This document shows, one piece after another, positions 16,160-25,473 of a DNA stretch of 64,000 nucleotides; positions within the stretch are counted from its first letter, which is position 1, and every line of letters begins with the position of its first letter. The stretch is from RUG14199 sp964629225 (lineage in GTDB: Bacteria > Bacillota > Clostridia > Oscillospirales > CAG-272). The stretch covers positions 1 to 64,000 of the forward strand of contig CAZVQC010000005.1 of assembly GCA_964629225.1 (NCBI GenBank), given 5' to 3'. The position numbers and the translations under genes were made by a program. The notes beneath the pieces are model-generated. The model made no database searches. It was not told where the DNA came from and saw nothing but the letters and a program-made list of their open reading frames with translations.

Positions 16160-16804
16160 TTGCTGGATATCGGATTTGACAAAAGTTTTCTCGACAGCGG
16201 AGTTTCCCTTCTTGCCGGAACAGACGAAGCGGGCAGAGGGCCTCTTGCAGGTCCCGTGGTGGCTGCCGCTTGCATCTTGAAGCCCGGGGTCGTGATAGAA
16301 GGCCTTGACGACTCAAAAAAGCTTTCGGAGAAAAAAAGAGAGGCTCTCATCGACACTGTCAAAGAGAGCTGTCTTACTTACTGTGTCGCCCTTGCCACAC
16401 CGGTGGAGATCGACACGCTCAATATTTTGAACGCTTCCCTTCTCGCCATGAGACGGGCGGTGGAGGGGCTTTCGGTGGCACCGGATCTGCTTCTCGTTGA
16501 CGGAAACCGTGACGGAGGATTCGGCGTTCCCACCAAGACGGTAATCAAGGGTGACGGGAAGTCTCAGTCCATTGCCGCCGCATCGGTACTTGCCAAAGTG
16601 ACAAGAGACCGTCTTTGCGAAAGCCTTGACCGACTCTATCCCCTCTACGGATTCAAAAAACACAAGGGCTACCCAACGAAGGAGCACAAGCTGGCAGTGT
16701 TCAAATACGGACCCTGCCCGGAGCACAGGACGTCATTTTTATCGTTTTTGGAGAGAGACCGTGAGAAACTTACCGATCTTCTTTCGAAGGAGAATGATAC
16801 GTAA
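16160..16804 (+). CDS. rnhB: Ribonuclease HII
   Basis: Removes RNA from RNA-DNA hybrids and single ribonucleotides in DNA. 214 residues. Catalytic carboxylates are in GTDEAGRGPLAGP (Asp-Glu) and LLVDG (Asp); the GDGKSQSIAAAS segment is present. The start is TTG at 16160 with GGAGG 6 bases upstream, overlapping the end of rbgA closely (stop at 16158). Confidence 0.95.
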   Translation: MLDIGFDKSFLDSGVSLLAGTDEAGRGPLAGPVVAAACILKPGVVIEGLDDSKKLSEKKREALIDTVKESCLTYCVALATPVEIDTLNILNASLLAMRRAVEGLSVAPDLLLVDGNRDGGFGVPTKTVIKGDGKSQSIAAASVLAKVTRDRLCESLDRLYPLYGFKKHKGYPTKEHKLAVFKYGPCPEHRTSFLSFLERDREKLTDLLSKENDT

Positions 16805-17213
16805 CAGAAGGATACCCCGTCATATCGACGTTGGGCGCGTCGGGGAAAAGTTCGCCGTAAGATTCCTGAAGCGGTGCGGCTACCGCATTGCTGAAAAGAA
16901 CGTTAACTGCGGCAGGAGCGAGATCGACATCATCGCCGTCAAGGACGATCTTTGCTGCTTTATCGAAATCAAGACCCGTCTTGAGAACGATGCGCTGATA
17001 AAGAGTGCCTTTCGAGCAGCGGATACTGTCAACCACAGCAAAACGTCATATCTTATTAGGGGCGTTATGAATTTCTGCTCAAATAACTACGAGAGGTACG
17101 GAAGGTATTACAAATCCATCGACATAATAGAACTCTATCTTCGGGAAGAGAGATACTTTTACAAACTGCTTGACGTGACCCATTTCAAGAATGCCGTCAA
17201 CAGACTGAGGTGA
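16794..17213 (+). CDS. yraN: YraN family (UPF0102) nuclease-fold protein
   Basis: 139 residues with a PD-(D/E)XK-like core. The signature is GRSEIDIIA followed by CFIEIKTR, giving the Glu-Asp-Glu-Lys set. YraN proteins are predicted endonuclease-fold factors tied to recombination, and they usually follow rnhB, as here. Start choice is uncertain: ATG 16794 overlaps the end of rnhB but has AAGGAG only 1 base away; a GTG at 16761 has GGAG 7 bases upstream and would add 11 residues. Confidence 0.85.
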   Translation: MIRNRRIPRHIDVGRVGEKFAVRFLKRCGYRIAEKNVNCGRSEIDIIAVKDDLCCFIEIKTRLENDALIKSAFRAADTVNHSKTSYLIRGVMNFCSNNYERYGRYYKSIDIIELYLREERYFYKLLDVTHFKNAVNRLR

Positions 17214-17228
17214 TATTGAGGTGGTATT

Positions 17229-18161
17229 TTGAGTGATCTTTTGAGAGTGGCCGATCTTCACTGCGACACCGCTACCGCTCTGTTCGACAGGTGCGAAAGT
17301 CTTGACGGCAGATCATGCCACGTGTCACGGAAATATTTTTCCGAATTTTCAAGCTACGTACAAGTCGCCGCCGTATTTTCCGAAAAAGGTCTTTCGGACG
17401 GAGAATGCTATCGCCGTTTTTTCAGGGTGACCGAGCATTTCAAAAAGACGAACGGAGTCGCTTTTTGCAGAAGATACGAAGAGGTGGAAAGCAACGTCAA
17501 CGCCTCAAGACCTGCGTTCATACTGTCCCTTGAGGATGCAAGGCTCCTTGACGGGGACTTGGCTCGAATAGATCCGCTCATAGTCGAGGGGATGAAGATA
17601 ATAACGCCTCTGTGGGGCGGTTCTACCTGCATAGGAGGCTCTTTCGACACGGATGAGGGCCTGACCCCTTTCGGAGCGAAAACAGTGCGATATGCCGCCG
17701 AAAACGGGGTCACAGCCGACGTATCCCACGCATCGGTAAAAAGTGCTCGGATGATACTTGACGAATGCGAAAGGCTGGGCACTACCGCAATTGCCTCCCA
17801 CAGCAACTCCCACAGTATCTTTCCCCATCCGAGAAACCTGAGGGACGATGAAGCACAAAGAGTAGCGGATCTCGGCGGAGTCATCGGCATCAGCTTTGCA
17901 CCGCAACATCTCGGCGAAAAGAATGCCGGCATCACCGACATCTTAAGACACACCGACTACTATCTTGAAAGATTCGGCGTGGGGGCAGTCGCCCTTGGCG
18001 CCGACTTTGACGGAGTGTCATCACTCCCCGTCGGTATCGCAGACCAAAGCGGCCTTGCCGCTCTTCGGGACGCGATGCTCGCTCACGGCTACGGAGATGA
18101 GACTGTGGACAGGATATTTTTTAAGAACGCAACGGATCTTTTCAAGCGGATACTGAAATAA
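17229..18161 (+). CDS. Membrane dipeptidase family protein (peptidase M19)
   Basis: 310-residue zinc dipeptidase-type enzyme. Metal-site motifs are visible: DLHCDT (His-x-Asp), LSLEDA (bridging Glu), DVSHAS and ASHSN (His residues) and LGADFDGV (Asp). Despite the family name, bacterial members are usually cytosolic, and no signal peptide is seen. TTG start at 17229 with GAGGTGG just upstream. Substrates may include dipeptides from peptidoglycan turnover, but this is inference. Confidence 0.9.
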   Translation: MSDLLRVADLHCDTATALFDRCESLDGRSCHVSRKYFSEFSSYVQVAAVFSEKGLSDGECYRRFFRVTEHFKKTNGVAFCRRYEEVESNVNASRPAFILSLEDARLLDGDLARIDPLIVEGMKIITPLWGGSTCIGGSFDTDEGLTPFGAKTVRYAAENGVTADVSHASVKSARMILDECERLGTTAIASHSNSHSIFPHPRNLRDDEAQRVADLGGVIGISFAPQHLGEKNAGITDILRHTDYYLERFGVGAVALGADFDGVSSLPVGIADQSGLAALRDAMLAHGYGDETVDRIFFKNATDLFKRILK

Positions 18162-18181
18162 CATAAGGAAGGGTAAAAACC

Positions 18182-19669
18182 ATGAATTTTCAAAGCACAA
18201 GAGACAAAAGCGCGGTCATAAGCACCGTTCTTTCCGCCGAGGCGATAAAAAGAGGGCTTGCTCCGGACGGCGGCCTCTATATGCCCCAGTCGATACCGAA
18301 GGTGGATCGGAACTTCATAGAAGGTCTTGCGGACAAAAGCTACGCCGAGCGTGCGGCGGAAATAATGTCCCTCTTCTTGACGGACTATGACAGAGACACA
18401 CTCTTAAATGACTGCATGACCGCCTACGGCGAGGACAGATTCCCCGAAGGAGCTGCTCCTCTCGTTCATCCCGCCGAGGGTCTCTCGATCCTTGAACTCT
18501 GGCACGGTCCCACCTGTGCCTTCAAAGACATGGCGCTTCAGATAATGCCGAGACTCCTCTCAAGGGCGCTGACCATGACCGGAGAGACACGCCGTGCACA
18601 CATCCTTGTCGCCACCTCCGGAGACACCGGCAAGGCGGCTCTTGAGGGCTACCGTGACGTTCCGGGCACCGATATCACCGTATTCTACCCGGTGGACGGA
18701 GTCAGCTCCATGCAAAAGAGACAGATGACGACTCAAGAAGGAGATAACGTCTCCGTCTGTGCCGTAAGAGGAAACTTTGACGATGCCCAGACCGGAGTAA
18801 AGCGGATCTTCTCTGACAAAGAGGCGGCACAGGCGGCAGATGAAGCGGGATCCTTCTTCTCCAGCGCCAACTCCATCAACTGGGGGCGTCTCGTTCCTCA
18901 GGTAGTCTACTATTTCTCTGCTTACTCGGACGCAGTGAAGGACGGAACGGTGAAACTCGGAGAAAAACTCAATTTCTGCGTTCCCACCGGCAATTTCGGC
19001 AACATCTTCGCCGCTTACATAGCAAAAACCATGGGACTTCCCGTGAACCGTCTCATCTGCGCTTCCAACTCCAACTGCGTTCTCACCTCTTTCTTTGAGA
19101 CCGGTATCTACGATCGTGACCGAGAGTTCTACAAAACTATGTCCCCCTCAATGGACATCCTCATTTCAAGCAACCTTGAAAGGCTTCTGTTCTCGGTTTG
19201 CGGAGCCGAAAAAACTGCCGAATACATGAGAGAACTGAGCGAGAACGGCAATTACCGAGTGGCATCCGACATCATGGATGAGATACGCTCCGTATTCCAC
19301 GGCGAATGTGCAAATGAAGCGGAGACTGCGGCGGCGCTGAAGGAGACGTTCGACTCCTTCGGCTACCTTGCTGACACCCACACCTCCGTGGCGCTGAGCT
19401 GCTACAAAAAATACAAAGCCTCGACCGGAGATGAAACTCCCACCGTTATAGTCTCCACCGCCAGCCCTTACAAATTCCCGAAGGACGTTCTCTACTGCCT
19501 TGAGAGAAATGCGGACACCGACGATGCCGGTGAACTTCTTAATATCCTCAGCGGAGCGACGGGCACGAATATCCCGAAAAAGCTTCGGGCGGTATTGGAT
19601 CTTCCCGTGAGATTCAAAGAGACCGTCGCCCCCGGTGACATGATGTCCTTTGTCGAAAGAAGTTTTTGA
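18182..19669 (+). CDS. thrC: Threonine synthase
   Basis: PLP enzyme forming threonine from O-phosphohomoserine. 495 residues, the longer bacterial/yeast-type form. The PLP Lys is in HGPTCAFKDMALQ near residue 114; the phosphate-binding and Gly-rich segments are ATSGDTGKAAL and PTGNFGNIFAA. Starts 20 bases after the dipeptidase gene. No T-box or other leader is seen; it is transcribed with its neighbours. Confidence 0.96.
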   Translation: MNFQSTRDKSAVISTVLSAEAIKRGLAPDGGLYMPQSIPKVDRNFIEGLADKSYAERAAEIMSLFLTDYDRDTLLNDCMTAYGEDRFPEGAAPLVHPAEGLSILELWHGPTCAFKDMALQIMPRLLSRALTMTGETRRAHILVATSGDTGKAALEGYRDVPGTDITVFYPVDGVSSMQKRQMTTQEGDNVSVCAVRGNFDDAQTGVKRIFSDKEAAQAADEAGSFFSSANSINWGRLVPQVVYYFSAYSDAVKDGTVKLGEKLNFCVPTGNFGNIFAAYIAKTMGLPVNRLICASNSNCVLTSFFETGIYDRDREFYKTMSPSMDILISSNLERLLFSVCGAEKTAEYMRELSENGNYRVASDIMDEIRSVFHGECANEAETAAALKETFDSFGYLADTHTSVALSCYKKYKASTGDETPTVIVSTASPYKFPKDVLYCLERNADTDDAGELLNILSGATGTNIPKKLRAVLDLPVRFKETVAPGDMMSFVERSF

Positions 19670-19675
19670 CAGAAG

Positions 19676-20401
19676 ATGGCACTGTTTTCAATAGCCGATC
19701 TTCATCTTTCCACCGCCGCCGACAAGCCTATGGACATTTTCGGCCACCGTTGGCAGAACTACATGGAAAAACTTGAGAAAAGGTGGAATGCGGTGGTGTC
19801 CGACGGAGACACGGTAGTGGTTCCGGGAGATATCTCATGGGCTTTGAAACCGGAGGAGGCAGTACCCGATCTTCAGTTCGTCGACAGGCTGAATGGAAAA
19901 AAGATCATCGGAAAGGGCAATCACGATCTGTGGTGGGGGACGGTATCCAAGGTAACTAAGCTGATGGACGATGCGGGGATCGCCTCTGTCTCTCTTCTTC
20001 ACAACAACGCCTTTGCGGTGGAGGATTTCATCATAGCCGGCACAAGGGGATGGTACGTGGAGGAAAAATACCAAAGCGCCGTTCAAAATGCGGATTTTGA
20101 AAAGATCAAGGCAAGGGAATGCGGACGGCTGAGGATCAGCTTGGATGCGGCGATGAGGCTGAAGGGGGAGAAGCCCCACTCACAGATACTAGTCTATCTT
20201 CACTTCCCTCCCGTCTTTAACGGATTCATATTCAGAGAGCTTGTGGACGTGATGCATGAATACGGCATCAAAAGATGCTTCTACGGTCACATCCACTCCT
20301 CCTATGATATTCCGAGAACTTCGGTGTTCGAGGGCGTCAACATGACGCTGATATCCTCGGATCATCTGGATTTTACCCCCATGATCACCGCCTTTGAATG
20401 A
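19676..20401 (+). CDS. Calcineurin-like metallophosphoesterase
   Basis: 241 residues. Dimetal-site motifs: SIADLHLS (Asp-x-His), PGDISW (Gly-Asp), GKGNHDLWWG (Gly-Asn-His-Asp), a late His (YLHFPP) and GHIHSSYD. No membrane segment. It belongs to a family of predicted bacterial phosphoesterases of unknown substrate. It starts 6 bases after thrC and ends the lepB-led run. Confidence 0.88.
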   Translation: MALFSIADLHLSTAADKPMDIFGHRWQNYMEKLEKRWNAVVSDGDTVVVPGDISWALKPEEAVPDLQFVDRLNGKKIIGKGNHDLWWGTVSKVTKLMDDAGIASVSLLHNNAFAVEDFIIAGTRGWYVEEKYQSAVQNADFEKIKARECGRLRISLDAAMRLKGEKPHSQILVYLHFPPVFNGFIFRELVDVMHEYGIKRCFYGHIHSSYDIPRTSVFEGVNMTLISSDHLDFTPMITAFE

Positions 20402-20462
20402 AAAGTTGGTCAGTGTGACGGGAATTTGCCGCTATTTTATTATATTTAAGTGAAAAACGGCA

Positions 20463-20491
20463 TTGACAAAAGGCAAAAAAAATTGTAGAAT
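20463..20491 (+). promoter_or_regulatory. Promoter of tig-clpP-clpX
   Basis: TTGACA (20463-20468), 17 bases, TAGAAT (20486-20491), about 45 bases before the tig start. Confidence 0.8.
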
Positions 20492-20533
20492 GTAGTTTGT
20501 GATAATAACGAAAATATTCGGAGGATATCAAAA

Positions 20534-22102
20534 ATGAGCTTGAAGGAAAAGAAGCTTATCGAAACCAACAAGTACCAGCTGGACATCTCCATTGACAAGG
20601 CGACCTTTGACGACGCCGTCACAAAGGTGTTCAAAAAGCAGTCCAAGAGGATCTCCATCCCCGGCTTCCGCCGCGGTAAGGCTCCCCGTTCCATCGTAGA
20701 GAAAATGTACGGTGCCGGCATCTTCTATGAAGACGCCATCAACGACCTGCTTCCCGCTGCATACGAAGAGGCTGCAGAGGCATCCGGACTTGACATAGTC
20801 GGCCGTCCCGAATTCGACATCGACACCATCGACGAAAACGGCGTCACAATCCACGCTACGGTATTCGTGAAGCCCGAAGTGAAGATCGATGGCTACAAGG
20901 GAATCAAGGCTACGAAGCCCGAAGTTACCGTTGCCGACAGCGAGGTCGAGGCTGAGCTTGAGAGAGTTCGTGAGCGCAATGCAAGAATAACCGACGTTGA
21001 AGACCGTGCGGCAAAGGACGGCGATATCGTGAACATCGATTTCGACGGCTACGTTGACGGAAAGCAGTTTGACGGCGGCAAGGCCGAGGGTCATGAACTG
21101 ACACTTGGTTCCCATTCCTTCATCGACGGCTTCGAGGATCAGATCGTCGGTCACTCCGTTGGAGATGACTTCGACGTGAACGTCACCTTCCCCACCGATT
21201 ACCACGCAACAGAACTTGCCGGAAAGCCTGCAGTCTTCAAGTGCAAACTGAACGGCATCAAGGTGAAAGAGCTTCCCGCACTTGACGATGAGTTCGCTAC
21301 CATGGCCTCCGACTTTGATACCATCGATGAATACAAAGCCGATATCAAGGCTAGAATCATCGATAGAAAAGAACACTCCGCAGAGCACGAGGTTGAGGAT
21401 CAGCTCGTTGACGCTCTCGTTGACCTTCTGGATGCGGACATTCCCGACTGTATGTTCACCGAGGAGACCGAGAACTGCCTCCGCGACATGGACAACAACC
21501 TGAGAATGCAGGGGCTGGATCTTAAGACGTATCTCCAGTACACCGGCGCAACTCTCGACAAAGCCCGTGAGGAACTTCGCCCCCGCGCTGTAAAGCAGGT
21601 AAAGACACGTCTTGCACTTGAGAAGATCGCTTCTCTTGAAGGCATCGAAGCTACCGCAGAGGAGATCGAAGCCGAGATAAACTCCATGGCAGAAGCCTAC
21701 AAAGTGGACGTTGAAGAGGTAAGAAGACTCGTTCCCGAGGACGGTCTCAAGGCCGACATCACCGTAAAGAAGGCGCTTGACCTTGTGAAAGAGTCCGCTG
21801 TCGTGACCACAGAGGGCAAGAAGCCCTCAGCTAAGAAGACTCCCGCCAAGAAAGCCGCTTCCAAGGCTGACAACGAGGATGAGAAGGCTGCGGAAAAGAA
21901 GCCCGCCGCAAAGAAGACGACGGCTAAGAAAACTGCCGACGGAGATGCGGAAAAGAAGCCCGCAGCTAAAAAAGCTCCCGCTAAGAAAGCTGCTCCCAAG
22001 GCTGACACCGAGGGTGAGAAGGCTGCGGAAAAGAAGCCCGCCGCAAAGAAGACGGCAACTAAGAAGGCTGCTCCCAAGGCTTCCGAAACCGAAGAAAAAT
22101 AA
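20534..22102 (+). CDS. tig: Trigger factor with Lys/Ala-rich C-terminal tail
   Basis: Ribosome-bound chaperone and prolyl isomerase. The ribosome-binding signature GFRRGKAPRSIVEKMYG lies at about 38-54. The FKBP-type domain (GDIVNIDFDGYVDGK, FIDGFEDQIVG) covers about 155-240, and the helical chaperone domain runs to about 425. The protein is 522 residues, whereas trigger factor is usually about 430. The extra roughly 95 residues are low-complexity repeats of KKPAAKKT and KKAPAKKAAPKAD with acidic breaks, resembling histone H1 tails. It is upstream of clpP and clpX, the usual arrangement. GGAGG precedes the ATG. Confidence 0.95.
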   Translation: MSLKEKKLIETNKYQLDISIDKATFDDAVTKVFKKQSKRISIPGFRRGKAPRSIVEKMYGAGIFYEDAINDLLPAAYEEAAEASGLDIVGRPEFDIDTIDENGVTIHATVFVKPEVKIDGYKGIKATKPEVTVADSEVEAELERVRERNARITDVEDRAAKDGDIVNIDFDGYVDGKQFDGGKAEGHELTLGSHSFIDGFEDQIVGHSVGDDFDVNVTFPTDYHATELAGKPAVFKCKLNGIKVKELPALDDEFATMASDFDTIDEYKADIKARIIDRKEHSAEHEVEDQLVDALVDLLDADIPDCMFTEETENCLRDMDNNLRMQGLDLKTYLQYTGATLDKAREELRPRAVKQVKTRLALEKIASLEGIEATAEEIEAEINSMAEAYKVDVEEVRRLVPEDGLKADITVKKALDLVKESAVVTTEGKKPSAKKTPAKKAASKADNEDEKAAEKKPAAKKTTAKKTADGDAEKKPAAKKAPAKKAAPKADTEGEKAAEKKPAAKKTATKKAAPKASETEEK

Positions 22103-22114
22103 TTTTCTGACCGT

Positions 22115-22140
22115 GATACCGCTGCCGATGCAGCGGTATC
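22115..22140 (+). promoter_or_regulatory. Strong hairpin between tig and clpP
   Basis: A perfect 11-bp stem (GATACCGCTGC / GCAGCGGTATC) with loop CGAT. No T run follows, so it is not a classical terminator; it may stabilise the tig mRNA end or act as a processing site. Confidence 0.7.
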
Positions 22141-22182
22141 TGTGTCCATAGCAAAAACTCAAAAAAAGGAGAATATCGACGA

Positions 22183-22824
22183 ATGAATCCAAACGAGATC
22201 AAAAACAACGTCCTCGTCCCCATGGTGGTGGAACAAACAAGCAGAGGTGAGAGATCCTACGACATCTACTCAAGGCTCCTCAACGACAGAATAGTCTTTC
22301 TTTCAAGCGACGTGAACAGCGCCTCCGCCTCCGTGGTGGTAGCTCAGCTTCTCTTCCTTGAGGCGGAAGACCCGGACAAAGACATCTATCTCTACATCAA
22401 CAGCCCCGGCGGAAGCATTTCCGACGGAATGGCGATCTACGATACCATGAACTACATCAGGTGCGACGTGTCCACCATCTGCATCGGTATGGCGGCAAGC
22501 ATGGGTGCTTTTCTCCTTTCCGCAGGCACTAAGGGCAAGAGGATCGCTCTTCCCAACAGTGAAATACTGATCCACCAGCCCCTCATCTCCGGCGGCCTCA
22601 GCGGACAGCAGACCGACATTCAGATCCACGCCGATCACCTGCTCCGCATCCGTGATAAGATGGAGCACATCATGGCTGACAACTGCGGCAAGACTTTCGA
22701 TGAGATGCACGCCGCCTGCGAGAGAGACCACTATATGAGCGCTAAAGAGGCTCTCGAATTCGGTCTTGTAGACAAGGTCTTTGAAAAGAGATCACCCTCC
22801 GAAAGGACAAGAGATGAGCAATAA
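22183..22824 (+). CDS. clpP: ATP-dependent Clp protease proteolytic subunit
   Basis: Serine protease that forms tetradecamers with ClpX. 213 residues. The catalytic Ser is in GMAASMGAF and His in ILIHQPL; YINSPGGSISDG precedes them. AAAGGAG lies before the ATG. Its last codons overlap the start of clpX, indicating coupled translation. Confidence 0.97.
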   Translation: MNPNEIKNNVLVPMVVEQTSRGERSYDIYSRLLNDRIVFLSSDVNSASASVVVAQLLFLEAEDPDKDIYLYINSPGGSISDGMAIYDTMNYIRCDVSTICIGMAASMGAFLLSAGTKGKRIALPNSEILIHQPLISGGLSGQQTDIQIHADHLLRIRDKMEHIMADNCGKTFDEMHAACERDHYMSAKEALEFGLVDKVFEKRSPSERTRDEQ

Positions 22825-24193
22825 CGACAGAAACAGCGGCTTCGGCGGTATCGGAGGCATGGAAGGATCCGGAACTACCGGCGCCAAGTGCAGTTTTTGC
22901 GGCAGGAGCGAGAAGGAAGTGTCTTTTCTCATCCCCTCACTGACGGGAGCATTCATCTGCGACCGCTGTGTTGACGTGTGCAATTCCATCATCGATGAAT
23001 TGATCGGGGATGCCGACGGGGATGAGGAGATCATTGACGCAGGCTCCATCGACCTCAAGAAACTGCCGAAACCGAAGGACATAAAGAAGGCACTTGACGA
23101 GTACGTTATCGGGCAGGACAAGGCGAAGATAGCCCTTTCCGTTGCGGTCTACAACCACTACAAGCGCCTTAAGAACAATTTCTCACCGGATGTGGAAAAG
23201 GATAAAACGGAACTACAAAAGAGCAATGTCCTCCTTATCGGCCCCACCGGTGTGGGAAAGACCTTCCTTGCCCAGACCTTGGCAAAATGCATCGACGTGC
23301 CCTTCGCCATAGCTGACGCCACAACTCTCACCGAGGCGGGTTACGTGGGTGAAGATGTGGAGAACATTCTCCTCCGTCTCATCCAAGCGGCGGATTACGA
23401 CGTAGATCGGGCGGAGCACGGCATCATCTACATTGACGAGATCGACAAGATAGCAAGGAGAAGTGAGAACCGCTCCATCACAAGAGACGTGTCCGGTGAA
23501 GGCGTTCAACAGGCACTTCTCAAGATACTTGAGGGCACCGTTGCCAACGTTCCTCCCCAAGGCGGAAGAAAGCATCCAAACCAGGAATTCATCCGCATCG
23601 ACACCAAAAACATCCTCTTTATCTGCGGCGGAGCCTTCGACACTCTCGACAAGATAATCGAGAACAGAAAAGGCGGCAGTACAATCGGTTTTGCCGGCGA
23701 AGTAAGATCCAAGACCGTAAAGGCCGACACTTCCCTTTTCTCCGACGTGACTCCCCACGATATCGTCAAATTCGGACTCATTCCGGAGCTTGTGGGACGG
23801 CTTCCCGTCATTGTGGGACTTGAGAGCCTTGATGCGGAAGCACTGATAAAGATACTGTCCGAGCCCAAGAACTCCCTTGTGAAGCAGTACCAAAAGCTCT
23901 TTGCCATGGACGGATGCAAGCTTGAGTTCGGTGAGGGAGCACTAAGGGCCGTGGCTGACATCGCAATCAAGCGAAATACCGGTGCCAGAGGTCTTCGCTC
24001 CGTACTTGAGGAGACGATGACCGAGATCATGTTCGAGATCCCCTCGGATGAGAACGCCGCTACGGTGACAGTTACAAAAGAGTGTGTTACGGACAAGGCA
24101 AGACCCACCGTTAAGCACAGAAAGCCGAAGACGGGCTCAAAAGCCTCTTCTGAGGCCGAAACAGCCGCCATTCTGCCTTCTTCCGACAGCTGA
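22814..24193 (+). CDS. clpX: ATP-dependent Clp protease ATP-binding subunit ClpX
   Basis: AAA+ unfoldase that feeds substrates to ClpP. About 459 residues from the ATG at 22814 (MSNNDRNSG), which overlaps clpP by 11 bases. The N-terminal zinc finger is CSFCGRS...CDRCVDVC. Walker A is GPTGVGKT near 147, Walker B is IIYIDEIDK, and the ClpX-specific RSENRSITRDVSGEGVQQ loop follows. The C-terminal tail is Lys/Ser rich and variable. Confidence 0.97.
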   Translation: MSNNDRNSGFGGIGGMEGSGTTGAKCSFCGRSEKEVSFLIPSLTGAFICDRCVDVCNSIIDELIGDADGDEEIIDAGSIDLKKLPKPKDIKKALDEYVIGQDKAKIALSVAVYNHYKRLKNNFSPDVEKDKTELQKSNVLLIGPTGVGKTFLAQTLAKCIDVPFAIADATTLTEAGYVGEDVENILLRLIQAADYDVDRAEHGIIYIDEIDKIARRSENRSITRDVSGEGVQQALLKILEGTVANVPPQGGRKHPNQEFIRIDTKNILFICGGAFDTLDKIIENRKGGSTIGFAGEVRSKTVKADTSLFSDVTPHDIVKFGLIPELVGRLPVIVGLESLDAEALIKILSEPKNSLVKQYQKLFAMDGCKLEFGEGALRAVADIAIKRNTGARGLRSVLEETMTEIMFEIPSDENAATVTVTKECVTDKARPTVKHRKPKTGSKASSEAETAAILPSSDS

Positions 24194-24288
24194 GCGGCAA
24201 ATACCGTCAGAAAATAAAAAAACACCGAAAAGGGGCTGAAAACAGCCCCACGGTAAGACATTATAACAGTTTGCTTTGAGCGGATAGC

Positions 24289-24325
24289 GAAAGCCTCCTT
24301 CGAAATTCGAAGGAGGCTTTTTCAG
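24289..24325 (+). terminator. Terminator after clpX
   Basis: Near-perfect long inverted repeat AGCCTCCTTCGAA / TTCGAAGGAGGCT with a T run on the plus strand. It also lies just past the end of the convergent flavoprotein gene and could act on both. Confidence 0.88.
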
Positions 24326-24348
24326 ATGCTCTTATACAAGGCGATATT

Positions 24349-24885
24349 TCAAATACCGAGACCCATCTCGAAGGCTTCCTTCATTGCCGCCTTCCCGATG
24401 ATCTCTCCCTTTTCATAGTTGCCGATACCAAGGATCTCTCCCCGTTCCTCAGCACCTTCAACACAGTCTGCCCAACCTCTGAGGCAAGCAAGCGTAGTCT
24501 CTGCGGCAGATAGATCATTTTCAGCGGCGGTGACGATGTAGTAAAACTCCTTATTTTTCACTTCAAGCCAGCGCGCCACCGTCCTGTCGATGACTGCCTT
24601 AAGCTGAGCGTCCACCGAGTAGAAATAGACGGGGCTTGCCACGACAATAACGTCCGCTTCGATGATCTTTTGAAGAAGGGCTGCCATGTCGTCCTTTTGA
24701 ACGCATTCCCCCTTTTCTTTGCAAGCGTAGCAGGCACGGCAATATCCGATCTTTAGCTCCGACACCCGGATCTTTTCCACGTCGTGACCGGCACCTGCCG
24801 CTCCCTTTGCGAACTCATCGCACAGAAGGTCGGAATTCCCCCCTTTTCGGGGACTTCCGGACAGTATAAGTACTTTCTTTCCCAT
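24349..24885 (-). CDS. NADPH-dependent FMN reductase / flavodoxin-fold protein
   Basis: 178 residues with a flavodoxin-like fold. FMN phosphate loop is LSGSPRKGGNSD; the ring-binding segment is ASPVYFYSVDAQLKAVIDR. Between them a Cys-rich insert CRACYACKEKGEC is typical of iron-sulfur flavoproteins of anaerobes. It is the last gene of a three-gene redox operon, 14 bases after the flavin reductase gene. The electron partners are unknown. Confidence 0.88.
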   Translation of the reverse strand: MGKKVLILSGSPRKGGNSDLLCDEFAKGAAGAGHDVEKIRVSELKIGYCRACYACKEKGECVQKDDMAALLQKIIEADVIVVASPVYFYSVDAQLKAVIDRTVARWLEVKNKEFYYIVTAAENDLSAAETTLACLRGWADCVEGAEERGEILGIGNYEKGEIIGKAAMKEAFEMGLGI

Positions 24886-24899
24886 TTCGGTATCCTCCG

Positions 24900-25457
24900 T
24901 TATTGAAGTTTTGCGCCGTCCTTGAAGGCGTCCCCCACCTTCTCGCCAAGGACGTAGTAAGCACGGTTCATTCCGTCATATGTGATGGGGCGAAGCTTAC
25001 CCGGATCCACTTTGCCGTCTGTGAGGACCCTCTCATCGGCAGAGACATTCACCACCCGTCCCACAAGTCTGCAGGTCTTATCATCGTAAGAGACGAGAGT
25101 ACATTCAGCCGCCATGGGAAGTTCCTTGAAAAGCGGAGCATCAACGAACTCGCTCTTAAAGGGAGTGAATCCCGCCTTTTCGAGTTTTTTGTCCTCATCC
25201 TTCCCGGACACAAGCCCAACGTAGTCACAGGGGACCACGGTGTCCAAAGTTCCCATGCTGACTGTAAAGGCGCCTCTTTTAATGATGTTTTTTACCGTGA
25301 GATGACCGGCACTCAGGCACATTGAGACCTCATCGGCTTCACTGATACCGCCCCAGGCGGCATTCATGGCATCTGCCCTTCCGTCCTCACAATACGTCCC
25401 GATAATGAACACCGGCTGGGGGTAGATCACCGGCTTTGCTCCGAAGTTCTTTCTCAT
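24900..25457 (-). CDS. Flavin reductase family (FMN-binding split barrel) protein
   Basis: About 185 residues from the ATG at 25457 (MRKNFGAKPVIYP), chosen because GAGG lies upstream and the family normally starts there. Conserved stretches are PVFIIGTYCEDGRADAMN and MCLSAGHLTVKNI. Members bind FMN or FAD and either reduce flavin with NAD(P)H or act with partner oxidoreductases. It overlaps no gene; AKR ends 16 bases before. The neighbours suggest a stress or detoxification role. Confidence 0.88.
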   Translation of the reverse strand: MRKNFGAKPVIYPQPVFIIGTYCEDGRADAMNAAWGGISEADEVSMCLSAGHLTVKNIIKRGAFTVSMGTLDTVVPCDYVGLVSGKDEDKKLEKAGFTPFKSEFVDAPLFKELPMAAECTLVSYDDKTCRLVGRVVNVSADERVLTDGKVDPGKLRPITYDGMNRAYYVLGEKVGDAFKDGAKLQ

Positions 25458-25473
25458 TTTATTATCCTCACTT

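Noticed and set aside
21817..22102. Separate histone-like gene at the end of tig
   Set aside because: The tail is in frame with trigger factor and has no start site of its own.
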